From RAM1 sp041905405 (GTDB taxonomy: Bacteria > Pseudomonadota > Gammaproteobacteria > Burkholderiales > Burkholderiaceae_C), in NCBI GenBank assembly GCA_041905405.1, contig JAYRLC010000004.1:1-64000 (forward strand): 64,000 bases of DNA, in the 5' to 3' direction. Both the position numbers and the translations under genes were made by a program. This document shows positions 15,289 to 22,782 of the stretch, piece by piece. Within the stretch, counting starts at the first letter, position 1, and every line of letters begins with the position of its first letter. A model generated the notes under the pieces. It was not told where the DNA came from. It saw nothing but the letters and a program-made list of their open reading frames with translations, and did no database searches.

Positions 15289-16155
15289 TCAGGCGGCTTT
15301 CTTGCCCTTGACGTGGCCTTCCAGCTCGGTGAAGGTGGGGCGTTCTGTCGAATACAGAACCTTGCGGGCGAACTCCAGCGCAATGGCCGGGGCATAACCC
15401 TGCACGCTGGCCAGCAGCGCCGCCTTCACGCATTGCAGTTCCTTGGTGGACTCGTCCACCTTCTGGTTGGCCAGTTGGGCCAGCGGGCTCACGAAGCCAT
15501 ACGCCATCAGGATGCCCAGGAACGTGCCCACCAGCGCGCCGGCAATCATGCCGCCCAGCACCGCGGGCGCCGCGCCAACCGACGCCATGGTCTTGACCAC
15601 GCCCAGCACGGCCGCCACGATGCCAAAGGCCGGCAGGCCGTCGCCGATGGACTGGATGGCCCCGGCGGGCACCAGGGCCTCGTGGTGGTGGGTGTCGATC
15701 TCGTTGTCCATGAGGTTCTCGATCTCATGCGCGTTCAGGTTGCCCGACACCATCATGCGCAGGTAGTCGGTGATGAACTCCATCAGGTGGTGGTCGGCGC
15801 TGATGATCTTGTATTTCTTGAATAGCGGGCTGTCGTGCGGCTTTTCGATGTCGCTTTCGATGGCCATCAGGCCTTCCTTGCGGGCCTTGGTCAGCGTGTC
15901 AAACAGCAGGGCCATCAGTTCCAGGTAGCGCGCCTTGGTGTATTTGGAGCCCTTGAGCAGGCTGGGGATGAACTTCAGCGTGGCCTTGATGGTCTTGCTG
16001 CTGTTGCCCACCAGGAAAGCGCCCAGCGCCGCCCCGCAGATGGTGAACAGCTCATGCGGCGCGGCATGGATGATCACGCCGAAGCTGCCCCCGGCGATCG
16101 CATAGCCGCCCAGCACGCAACCGAGCACCACGATGTAACCTGCGATGACGAACAT
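15289..16155 (-). CDS. motA: MotA, flagellar stator proton channel
   Basis: The 288-residue protein has four membrane helices: MFVIAGYIVVLGCVLGGYAI at the N-terminus, a second soon after, and a pair around 165-215. The cytoplasmic loop has charged residues that meet FliG (KARYLELMALLFDTLTKARK, then EGLMAIESDIE). It conducts protons with MotB to turn the rotor. ATG 16155 begins the first helix. It has its own sigma-28-like promoter. Confidence 0.95.
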   Translation of the reverse strand: MFVIAGYIVVLGCVLGGYAIAGGSFGVIIHAAPHELFTICGAALGAFLVGNSSKTIKATLKFIPSLLKGSKYTKARYLELMALLFDTLTKARKEGLMAIESDIEKPHDSPLFKKYKIISADHHLMEFITDYLRMMVSGNLNAHEIENLMDNEIDTHHHEALVPAGAIQSIGDGLPAFGIVAAVLGVVKTMASVGAAPAVLGGMIAGALVGTFLGILMAYGFVSPLAQLANQKVDESTKELQCVKAALLASVQGYAPAIALEFARKVLYSTERPTFTELEGHVKGKKAA

Positions 16156-16213
16156 GATTCTTGTGCTTTCCGGGATTCAAGGGCCGGCGGGCTTGCCGGT
16201 TTCCACAGGCAGG

Positions 16214-16240
16214 ATTTCGGCAGGGGCCATGCCGACTTGA
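16214..16240 (-). promoter_or_regulatory. Sigma-28-like promoter of motA
   Basis: The minus strand reads TCAA-N15-GCCGAAAT, about 58 bp before the motA start. It matches the motB promoter in -35, spacing and -10, and differs from the FliA consensus at two or three positions. Confidence 0.6.
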
Positions 16241-16319
16241 GTCTGTGTCCTGCGCGCAGGTACAGAAGGGATGGTGCGTCGGTCAGGTTTCATGGATTCC
16301 TGTCGATAAGAGGAGAACC

Positions 16320-16598
16320 ATGCGGCATTCAACCCCGTCCCGTCCTGCGAAAACCTGCACCCTCACATCGCGCGGCGACTTCGCCGCGCTGGAGCGTGGC
16401 AGCCCCGTGCGAGTGAACGGGCAGGACGCCTGGTTCGACGGCTTCACCCACGGGCCCGAGGGCGCGATCTGGGTCTATGCGCAGCGACCGCTGCGCGAAG
16501 GCTCGCCCGGCGTGCTGGACGGCAGCGAGGCCTGCCCCGCCTGGCACCGCGTGGACTATTCCCGCGCGACGGTGGAGCTGGCGGCGCGCGCTGGCTGA
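16320..16598 (+). CDS. Small hypothetical protein, 92 aa
   Basis: ATG 16320 follows a good AGGAG site. The protein has a basic start (MRHSTPSRPAK) and then a compact region SRGDFAALERGSPVRVNGQD with AWFDGFTHGPEGAIWVYAQR. This could be a small beta barrel like those of nucleic-acid or cyclic-dinucleotide binding proteins, but I recognise no family. It runs opposite to the flanking flhC and motA. The role is unknown. Confidence 0.5.
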   Translation: MRHSTPSRPAKTCTLTSRGDFAALERGSPVRVNGQDAWFDGFTHGPEGAIWVYAQRPLREGSPGVLDGSEACPAWHRVDYSRATVELAARAG

Positions 16599-16616
16599 GC
16601 CTGCCGCGCCATGTGA

Positions 16617-17156
16617 TCAGTGGATTGCGCCTTCGCGGCGGCTCTTGCCGGCGCGGGCGGGCGGCGCGCACAGGCCGCAGACGAACGGCTTGAAGCCCTT
16701 GCCATATTCGTGCGTGCGCGTCACGAAGTTGCCGCCGCAGTGGGTGCAGCCCGTCAGGCACAGCATGTTGCTGTCCACGAACTTCACCAGGCGCCAGGCG
16801 CGCGTGATGGACAGCATGGGTTCCACGCCCATGGCCTGAACGTCGGCCGTGTACAGGCGCCACGCCGTGGTGATCAGGTCGATCTGGTCGATCTCGCAGG
16901 CCTTGTCCAGGTTACTGTAGATATTCAGGAACAGCGACGCGTGGATGTTGGGCTGCCAGGACACGAACCAGTCGGTGGAGTAGGGCAACTGGCCTTTGGA
17001 CGGAGACTGTCCTGTGACTTCACGGTACAGGCGCAGCAGGCGCTCGTGTGAAAGATTGGTTTCCGATTCAAGCACCGCCATGCGGGCGCCCATGTTGATC
17101 AGGCGGACGGCGCGCTCGACGTCCTGGCTTTCGTTCAGCAGGCTTTTGGTGGCCAT
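16617..17156 (-). CDS. flhC: FlhC, flagellar master activator subunit
   Basis: The 179-residue protein shows the zinc site of FlhC: Cys137, Cys140 (GCTHCGG) and Cys160, Cys163 (FVCGLC). The family segment QPNIHASLFLNIYSNLDKA is also present. The FlhD4C2 complex activates class II flagellar promoters with sigma-70. It lies 39 bp after flhD. The basic tail AGKSRREGAIH is slightly short compared with enteric FlhC. Confidence 0.95.
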   Translation of the reverse strand: MATKSLLNESQDVERAVRLINMGARMAVLESETNLSHERLLRLYREVTGQSPSKGQLPYSTDWFVSWQPNIHASLFLNIYSNLDKACEIDQIDLITTAWRLYTADVQAMGVEPMLSITRAWRLVKFVDSNMLCLTGCTHCGGNFVTRTHEYGKGFKPFVCGLCAPPARAGKSRREGAIH

Positions 17157-17195
17157 ATCTGTGCTCCCCGGTGGTGCATGCGGATCTGCGGACGA

Positions 17196-17525
17196 TCAGT
17201 TGGCCAGGGCGCGGTGGCCGGCCATCAGCACGCTGGCGTGCAGGCGGCCTGCGGTCTGGGTGACACCGTTGCCGGGTTCGTGGCTGTCGGTCAGCAGGCC
17301 CCAGATCAGTTCATCGTCAAAGCGCATGGCGCACATGAGCTGGTTGCGCGAGGCCACGCGCACCAGCTGCTGCGGCGACAGCTGGGAAACCATGTCAGCC
17401 ACGGAATCGGTCATGCCCAGGCGGAACAGGGCTTGCGGCTTGTCGCTGCGGATCATGGCCTGAGCCAGGATCAGGTAAGACAGGTTGATGTCACGGATTT
17501 CATTCAGCAGGGTGGCGTTGTCCAT
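17196..17525 (-). CDS. flhD: FlhD, flagellar master activator subunit
   Basis: The 109-residue protein begins MDNATLLNEIRDINLSYLIL and contains the DNA-binding helix region LSPQQLVRVASRNQLMCAMR. It pairs with FlhC. ATG 17525 has a GAGAGGAAACGA leader on the minus strand. It is divergent from fliC across 319 bp; the promoter lies in that gap. Confidence 0.95.
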   Translation of the reverse strand: MDNATLLNEIRDINLSYLILAQAMIRSDKPQALFRLGMTDSVADMVSQLSPQQLVRVASRNQLMCAMRFDDELIWGLLTDSHEPGNGVTQTAGRLHASVLMAGHRALAN

Positions 17526-17844
17526 TTCGTTTCCTCTCGTGTGGGTTGTGAAGCTTTGTTGCTCGGATGTGAGGAATTGTGTTTGGTGCAACCAAAACCT
17601 GAATGAGCAAATTTCCCATTCACCCGGCATTCGAATGCCTAATTCTTGATAAGCAATCCGCTTAACCCTGCCTGAGGGTCCTGCCGGGGGCTTGACAAAA
17701 AAATTAAAGACGTGTGAAGGCCCGTCGATATCAGGTTCACGGGGCACGCCCCGAGGGCCGCGAGAGATTCGCGGTGTTTAACGAGGGTTCCGGTTTGTGA
17801 ACCCACTTTGGAACTCTCTAACGCACTCTTTAAAGGAATCTGTC
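17526..17844. promoter_or_regulatory. flhD-fliC divergent control region
   Basis: No gene is seen. Two dyads could be operator sites for flhDC control: TTTGGT-GCA-ACCAAA at 17582-17596 and the perfect 14-bp palindrome GGCATTCGAATGCC at 17626-17639. The region is AT-richer than its neighbours. The sigma-28 promoter of fliC is at 17705-17731, leaving a leader of about 105 bases before fliC. Confidence 0.5.
17705..17731 (+). promoter_or_regulatory. Sigma-28 promoter of first flagellin gene
   Basis: TAAA-N15-GTCGATAT matches the FliA consensus with a perfect -35 core, correct spacing and six of eight -10 bases. Late (class III) expression of the flagellin is expected. Confidence 0.8.
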
Positions 17845-18978
17845 ATGCCTTCCGTCATCAATACCAACGTTGCTTCGCTCAATACCCAGCGCAACCTGGG
17901 CGCCTCGCAAGCCGCCATGAACACCTCCATCCAGCGCCTGTCCACGGGCCTGCGCATCAACAGCGCCAAGGACGACGCCGCCGGCCTGGCCATCAGCGAG
18001 CGCATGAGCTCCCAGGTGCGTGGCCTGAACGTGGCCGCCCGCAACGCCAACGACGGCGTGTCCCTGGCGCAAACGGCCGAAGGGTCGCTGGGCAAGATCG
18101 GCGACATGGTCCAGCGCATCCGCGAACTGGCCGTGCAGTCTTCCAACGCCACCAACAGCAACACCGACCGTGCCGCGCTGCAGACCGAAGTCGGCCAGCT
18201 CAAGCAGGAAATCGACCGCGTGGCCCAGTCCACCAACTTCAACGGCACCAAGCTGCTGGACGGCAGCTTCACGGCGGCCAAGTTCCAGGTGGGCGCGGAC
18301 GCCGGCGAGGCGATCACCGTGTCCAGCATCACCAACGCGCAGCTGGCCGGCATGGGCGTGGTCAACCGTGCCTCCACGCAAAGCTCCACGGCCATCACGA
18401 CGCTGACGGCCACGTCGCTGGGCGACCTGACCGTGAACGGCACCGACATTGGCGTGCTGGCCGCGGCCGGCACGACGCAGGAACGCCAGGCGCAGGTGGT
18501 GGACGCGATCAACCGCATCAGCACCACGACGGGCGTGGGCGCGTTCTTTGACGCGCAGAACAACGTGATCGCGCTGACCTCGTCGGGCAACATCACGCTG
18601 ACCGGCGCCGCCGGCGCCAGCGTGGGCTTTGTCGCGGCTGACTCGGCCACGGCAGCCGCCAGCGCCAACATGGCGTCGCTGGACATCAGCTCCTACGGCG
18701 GCGCGCAGCTGGCCATCCAGCAGGCCGACGCGGCGCTGGCCCAGATCAACGGCGCGCGCGCCAACCTGGGCGCGGTGCAAAGCCGGTTCGACAACGCCAT
18801 CGCCAACATCCAGATCAACTCGGAGAACATCACGGCGGCCAAGTCGCGCATCACCGACACGGACTTCGCGTCCGAGACGGCTAACATGACCCGCGCGCAG
18901 ATCCTGCAGCAGGCCGGCAACGCCATGCTGTCGCAGGCCAACCAGCTGCCCCAGCAGGTGCTGTCGCTGCTGCGCTGA
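17845..18978 (+). CDS. fliC: Flagellin 1 (FliC)
   Basis: The 377-residue protein has conserved D0/D1 ends: MPSVINTNVASLNTQRNL, QRLSTGLRINSAKDDAAGLA at the start, and AIANIQINSENITAAKSRIT with NMTRAQILQQAGNAMLSQAN at the end. The short middle forms a small outer domain. ATG 17845 has AAAGGA upstream. A sigma-28 promoter precedes it and a terminator follows. Bases 18013-18779 read identical to the second flagellin. Confidence 0.95.
   Translation: MPSVINTNVASLNTQRNLGASQAAMNTSIQRLSTGLRINSAKDDAAGLAISERMSSQVRGLNVAARNANDGVSLAQTAEGSLGKIGDMVQRIRELAVQSSNATNSNTDRAALQTEVGQLKQEIDRVAQSTNFNGTKLLDGSFTAAKFQVGADAGEAITVSSITNAQLAGMGVVNRASTQSSTAITTLTATSLGDLTVNGTDIGVLAAAGTTQERQAQVVDAINRISTTTGVGAFFDAQNNVIALTSSGNITLTGAAGASVGFVAADSATAAASANMASLDISSYGGAQLAIQQADAALAQINGARANLGAVQSRFDNAIANIQINSENITAAKSRITDTDFASETANMTRAQILQQAGNAMLSQANQLPQQVLSLLR
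18013..18779 (+). repeat. 767-bp direct repeat inside flagellin 1
   Basis: This segment reads the same, base for base, as 19318-20084 in the second flagellin gene, at an offset of 1305 bp. It covers the end of the N-terminal D1 region and the whole middle. Outside it the genes differ at many synonymous and some amino-acid positions, except for a second shared block near the 3' ends. Confidence 0.9.
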
Positions 18979-18994
18979 TTCCGTCTGACCGGCG

Positions 18995-19020
18995 AAAAGG
19001 GGCCTTTCCGGGCCCTTTTT
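18995..19020 (+). terminator. Intrinsic terminator after flagellin 1
   Basis: AAAAGGG pairs with CCCTTTT, with two further C:G pairs toward the loop and a T-run at the end. It starts 17 bases after the fliC stop. It separates the two flagellin transcripts. Confidence 0.75.
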
Positions 19021-19149
19021 CCGTGCTTCGGTGGCGCAGCATCCGGCGCACAGTCTGGACACCCGGCAGTGCCACTGGCCTGCCGAGCGGTCCCGGGTCC
19101 GGTCAGTTGGAGATCCGGTTGAAAAAGTTTTTTTCGATTGGAGCTCGTC

Positions 19150-20286
19150 ATGCCCTCTGTCATCAACACGAACCTCGCGTCGCTCAACACGCAGCGCAAC
19201 CTTTCCGCCTCCCAGGCGTCCCTGAACACGTCGATCCAGCGCCTGTCCACCGGCATGCGTGTGAACAGCGCCAAGGACGACGCCGCCGGCCTGGCCATTG
19301 CCGAACGCATGAATGCGCAGGTGCGTGGCCTGAACGTGGCCGCCCGCAACGCCAACGACGGCGTGTCCCTGGCGCAAACGGCCGAAGGGTCGCTGGGCAA
19401 GATCGGCGACATGGTCCAGCGCATCCGCGAACTGGCCGTGCAGTCTTCCAACGCCACCAACAGCAACACCGACCGTGCCGCGCTGCAGACCGAAGTCGGC
19501 CAGCTCAAGCAGGAAATCGACCGCGTGGCCCAGTCCACCAACTTCAACGGCACCAAGCTGCTGGACGGCAGCTTCACGGCGGCCAAGTTCCAGGTGGGCG
19601 CGGACGCCGGCGAGGCGATCACCGTGTCCAGCATCACCAACGCGCAGCTGGCCGGCATGGGCGTGGTCAACCGTGCCTCCACGCAAAGCTCCACGGCCAT
19701 CACGACGCTGACGGCCACGTCGCTGGGCGACCTGACCGTGAACGGCACCGACATTGGCGTGCTGGCCGCGGCCGGCACGACGCAGGAACGCCAGGCGCAG
19801 GTGGTGGACGCGATCAACCGCATCAGCACCACGACGGGCGTGGGCGCGTTCTTTGACGCGCAGAACAACGTGATCGCGCTGACCTCGTCGGGCAACATCA
19901 CGCTGACCGGCGCCGCCGGCGCCAGCGTGGGCTTTGTCGCGGCTGACTCGGCCACGGCAGCCGCCAGCGCCAACATGGCGTCGCTGGACATCAGCTCCTA
20001 CGGCGGCGCGCAGCTGGCCATCCAGCAGGCCGACGCGGCGCTGGCCCAGATCAACGGCGCGCGCGCCAACCTGGGCGCGGTGCAGAGCCGTTTTGAAACG
20101 GCCATCGCCAACATCCAGATCAGCGCCGAAAACACGACAGCTGCCAAGTCGCGCATCATGGACACCGACTTCGCGGCTGAAACCGCCAACATGACCCGCG
20201 CGCAGATCCTGCAGCAGGCCGGCAACGCCATGCTGTCGCAGGCCAACCAGCTGCCCCAGCAGGTGCTGTCGCTGCTCAAGGGCTGA
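19150..20286 (+). CDS. Flagellin 2
   Basis: The 378-residue protein has D0/D1 ends MPSVINTNLASLNTQRNLSA and AIANIQISAENTTAAKSRIM. These differ slightly from flagellin 1, while the central part is the same sequence. GGAG precedes ATG 19150. I find no sigma-28 promoter in the 130 bp after the terminator of flagellin 1; a T-rich stretch (AAAAAGTTTTTTTCG) lies just before the gene. It runs into fliD after 28 bp. Confidence 0.95.
   Translation: MPSVINTNLASLNTQRNLSASQASLNTSIQRLSTGMRVNSAKDDAAGLAIAERMNAQVRGLNVAARNANDGVSLAQTAEGSLGKIGDMVQRIRELAVQSSNATNSNTDRAALQTEVGQLKQEIDRVAQSTNFNGTKLLDGSFTAAKFQVGADAGEAITVSSITNAQLAGMGVVNRASTQSSTAITTLTATSLGDLTVNGTDIGVLAAAGTTQERQAQVVDAINRISTTTGVGAFFDAQNNVIALTSSGNITLTGAAGASVGFVAADSATAAASANMASLDISSYGGAQLAIQQADAALAQINGARANLGAVQSRFETAIANIQISAENTTAAKSRIMDTDFAAETANMTRAQILQQAGNAMLSQANQLPQQVLSLLKG
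19318..20084 (+). repeat. 767-bp direct repeat inside flagellin 2
   Basis: Second copy of the repeat described for 18013-18779. Identity stops at a CAA/CAG difference (18780 versus 20085) and resumes near AACATGACCCGCGCGCAGAT in both 3' ends, as expected for patchy gene conversion. Confidence 0.9.
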
Positions 20287-20314
20287 AACCCCTCACAACC
20301 CAGGCTGATCCACC

Positions 20315-21757
20315 GTGCCCACCATCACCAGCACCGGCGTCGGCAGCGGCCTGGACGTCAACAGCATCGTCACCTCGCTCATGGCGCTGGAACGGCGCCC
20401 GCTTACGCAATTGCAGGGCACGGCGAGCACCATGCAGACACGGCTGTCGGCCTTCGGCAGCATGAAGAGCCAGATATCCAGCCTGGGCGACGTGGCCACG
20501 CGCCTGGCCGATGCGGCCAACTGGAACCCGCTGGTGGCCGACAGCACCGACAGTGCTTCGGTCAGCGCCACCGCCGCCAGCACCGCCACCGCCGGCAAAT
20601 ACCGCCTGGAGGTGCAGCAGCTCGCGCAATCGCAGTCGCTGGCCAGCGGCTATTTCGCGGCATCCACCACCACAGTGGGCACCGGCACGCTGACGCTGGA
20701 GCTGGGCACGACCAACGCTGGCGTCTTCACCCCCAACAGCGGCACGCTGCCCAAGCTCATCAACATCAGCGCGACCAACCAGACGCTGGCCGGTGTGCGT
20801 GACGCCATCAATGCGGCCGGGGCGGGCGTGACCGCCAGCATCGTCAACGGCAGCTCGGGCGCGCGCCTGGTGCTGACCGGGCCCGACGGCGCAGCCGGCT
20901 CCATCCGCCTGAAGGCCACCGACGACGACGGCAACAACACCGACGCGGCGGGCCTGTCGGCCCTGGCCTGGGACCCTGCGGCCACAGCGGGCGCGGGCAA
21001 GAACCTGACGCAGACCCAGACGGCACAGGATGCGCAGTTCACCATCAACGGCGTGGCGCTGACCAGTGCCACCAACAAGCCGGCCGATGCCGTGCAGGGC
21101 GTGACGCTCAGCCTGAACCGCGTGACCACCCAGCCCGTGGACCTGACCGTGTCGGTTCAGGCCATGGCCGTGCGCAAAAATGTCAACGACTTCGTCAACG
21201 CCTACAACAGCCTGAACACGCTGCTGCAGCAGCAGACCAAGGCCGATCCCTCGGGCGCAGCGCGCGGGCCGCTGCAGGCTGATTCCACGGCCAACGGTGT
21301 GCTCAATTCGCTGCGCAACCTCCTGCACGGCGCCGTGACAGGGCTGGGCGATCCCAACAGCCTGATCAACGCGGGCATCGAGCTGCAGCGCGACGGCTCG
21401 CTCAAGCTCAACGAAACGCGCTTTGCGCCACTGCTGACCACTCCGGCCAAGCTGTCGGCCCTGTTCGCGCAGACCCAGTCAGGCGCGGACACCGCGTCGC
21501 GCGGGTTCGGCGTCCGGTTCAAGGACTGGGCCAGTGCGCTCACCGCCGACACCGGCGTGCTGGCCGGTCGCACCACCGGCATCAGCCGCAGCCTGGACCT
21601 GAACCAGAAAGCCCAGGACGCACAGCAGGACAAGCTCACGCGCACCGAGGCGCGGCTGCGCGCCCAGTACCAGAGGCTGGACAGCCAGATGAGCTCGCTG
21701 AATGCCCAAATGGCTCAGATGAAATCGGCGCTCGGTCTGAACCAGACCACCCAGTAA
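20315..21757 (+). CDS. fliD: FliD, filament cap protein
   Basis: The 480-residue protein begins with the family start PTITSTGVGSGLDVNSIVTS, from GTG 20315. The N-terminal domain has paired LTQLQGTASTMQTRLSAFGS helices. The C-terminal helix (LTRTEARLRAQYQRLDSQMS, then SLNAQMAQMKSALGL) is typical of FliD. It caps the filament and folds exported flagellin. It sits 28 bp after flagellin 2, so probably shares its transcript. Confidence 0.95.
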   Translation: MPTITSTGVGSGLDVNSIVTSLMALERRPLTQLQGTASTMQTRLSAFGSMKSQISSLGDVATRLADAANWNPLVADSTDSASVSATAASTATAGKYRLEVQQLAQSQSLASGYFAASTTTVGTGTLTLELGTTNAGVFTPNSGTLPKLINISATNQTLAGVRDAINAAGAGVTASIVNGSSGARLVLTGPDGAAGSIRLKATDDDGNNTDAAGLSALAWDPAATAGAGKNLTQTQTAQDAQFTINGVALTSATNKPADAVQGVTLSLNRVTTQPVDLTVSVQAMAVRKNVNDFVNAYNSLNTLLQQQTKADPSGAARGPLQADSTANGVLNSLRNLLHGAVTGLGDPNSLINAGIELQRDGSLKLNETRFAPLLTTPAKLSALFAQTQSGADTASRGFGVRFKDWASALTADTGVLAGRTTGISRSLDLNQKAQDAQQDKLTRTEARLRAQYQRLDSQMSSLNAQMAQMKSALGLNQTTQ

Positions 21758-21782
21758 GGGCGTGGACCGGGCGTAACGGCGC

Positions 21783-21809
21783 TCAAGACGGCGCCCATCC
21801 GGCCGATAA
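21783..21809 (+). promoter_or_regulatory. Sigma-28 promoter of fliST
   Basis: TCAA-N15-GCCGATAA has a perfect -10 and the TCAAG -35 variant also seen before motA and motB. It ends 20 bp before fliS. Confidence 0.75.
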
Positions 21810-21829
21810 CTGGAACAAGGACATTCCAG

Positions 21830-22258
21830 ATGTTTGCCACCGCCCTTCCCCCCATCGACCACTACCGCCGCATCGGCACCGAAACGGCGGTGTCGCAGGC
21901 GAGCCCCCACCAGCTGGTCATCCTGCTGTTCGACGGCGCCATCGCCGCCGTACTGCAGGCGCGCCACGCGCTGGCCACGGGTGACACGGCCACCAAGGTG
22001 AGCACGCTGTCCAAGGCCATGCGCATCATCGACGAAGGCCTGAAGGCATCCCTCGAAAGCCACAGCGCCCCTGCGCTGGCCGACAACCTGCGCGCGCTGT
22101 ACGACCATATGGTGTCGCGCCTTTTCATCGCCAACCTGCACAACAACGACGTTCCGCTGGCCGAAGTGGCCAAACTGCTGGGTGACCTGCGCGCGACCTG
22201 GGCCGAGATCGAACCCGGCGGCGCCACTGCCCATGCCGACACCCGCCTGCAGGCCTGA
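21830..22258 (+). CDS. fliS: FliS, flagellin export chaperone
   Basis: The 142-residue protein is all helical. The conserved segment reads YRRIGTETAVSQASPHQLVI followed by LLFDGAIAAVLQARHAL. LRALYDHMVSRLFIANLHND-like residues form the flagellin-binding face. It holds flagellin unfolded for export. It has its own sigma-28 promoter and precedes fliT by 16 bp. Confidence 0.95.
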   Translation: MFATALPPIDHYRRIGTETAVSQASPHQLVILLFDGAIAAVLQARHALATGDTATKVSTLSKAMRIIDEGLKASLESHSAPALADNLRALYDHMVSRLFIANLHNNDVPLAEVAKLLGDLRATWAEIEPGGATAHADTRLQA

Positions 22259-22274
22259 CACAGGAGAAAACCAC

Positions 22275-22610
22275 ATGACCGGCAGCCCCATGCAGGACGA
22301 CGAATGCGACGACCTCCTGAGCTATTACGCCGCGCTGGAATGCGCAAGCCATGAAATGCTGCAGGCCGCACGCAACGGTGACTGGGACAGCGTTTGCCGC
22401 CTGGAAGGCGCCTGCGCCGTCGTGGTGGCCCGCCTTCGCCAGATCGCGCAGGACCGGCCGCTGCGCGAACGCGACCAGGGCGCGCGCCTGCGCATCCTGC
22501 GCGCGATCCTGACCAACGACGCCGAGATCCGCCGCATCTGCGAACCGCTGCCGGCCATGCTGGACCCGCGCTCGTTCGTGGTGAGCGAGGCGAGCTCGAC
22601 GCTGCATTGA
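22275..22610 (+). CDS. fliT: FliT-like export chaperone
   Basis: The 111-residue helical protein starts after an AGGAG site. Residues LLSYYAALECASHEMLQAAR and DWDSVCRLEGACAVVVARLR fit FliT, which chaperones FliD and can hold FlhDC inactive. Assignment leans on position after fliS as much as on sequence, since FliT diverges quickly. Confidence 0.8.
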   Translation: MTGSPMQDDECDDLLSYYAALECASHEMLQAARNGDWDSVCRLEGACAVVVARLRQIAQDRPLRERDQGARLRILRAILTNDAEIRRICEPLPAMLDPRSFVVSEASSTLH

Positions 22611-22782
22611 GACCGTTGCCCTGTCATTGGGCGTTGCGACAAACCATACCAAAGTGCGCCCGATGCGGAAGACCTAAGGATATTGTTGCGCGGGATGCCG
22701 GTGCGTAGGATGAAGCTGCGACTCGTGGGGCGAAGTGCGACGGCAATCGTCGCAAACCATGAGCGGTCAAAAAGGCAGCAGT

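Noticed and set aside
16302..16309. GTCGATAA resembling a sigma-28 -10 before the small gene at 16320
   Set aside because: It lies only 10 bases before the start codon and partly next to the ribosome site, so it could not give a normal transcript; the -35 is also poor.
19060..19085. TGGCAC-like sequence suggesting a sigma-54 promoter for flagellin 2
   Set aside because: It is on the wrong strand and lacks the TTGC element at the required spacing.
17778..19991. Very long minus-strand open frames opposite the two flagellin genes (over 600 codons)
   Set aside because: They mirror the GC-rich third positions of the flagellins, repeat exactly with the flagellin duplication, and lack ribosome sites and family features.
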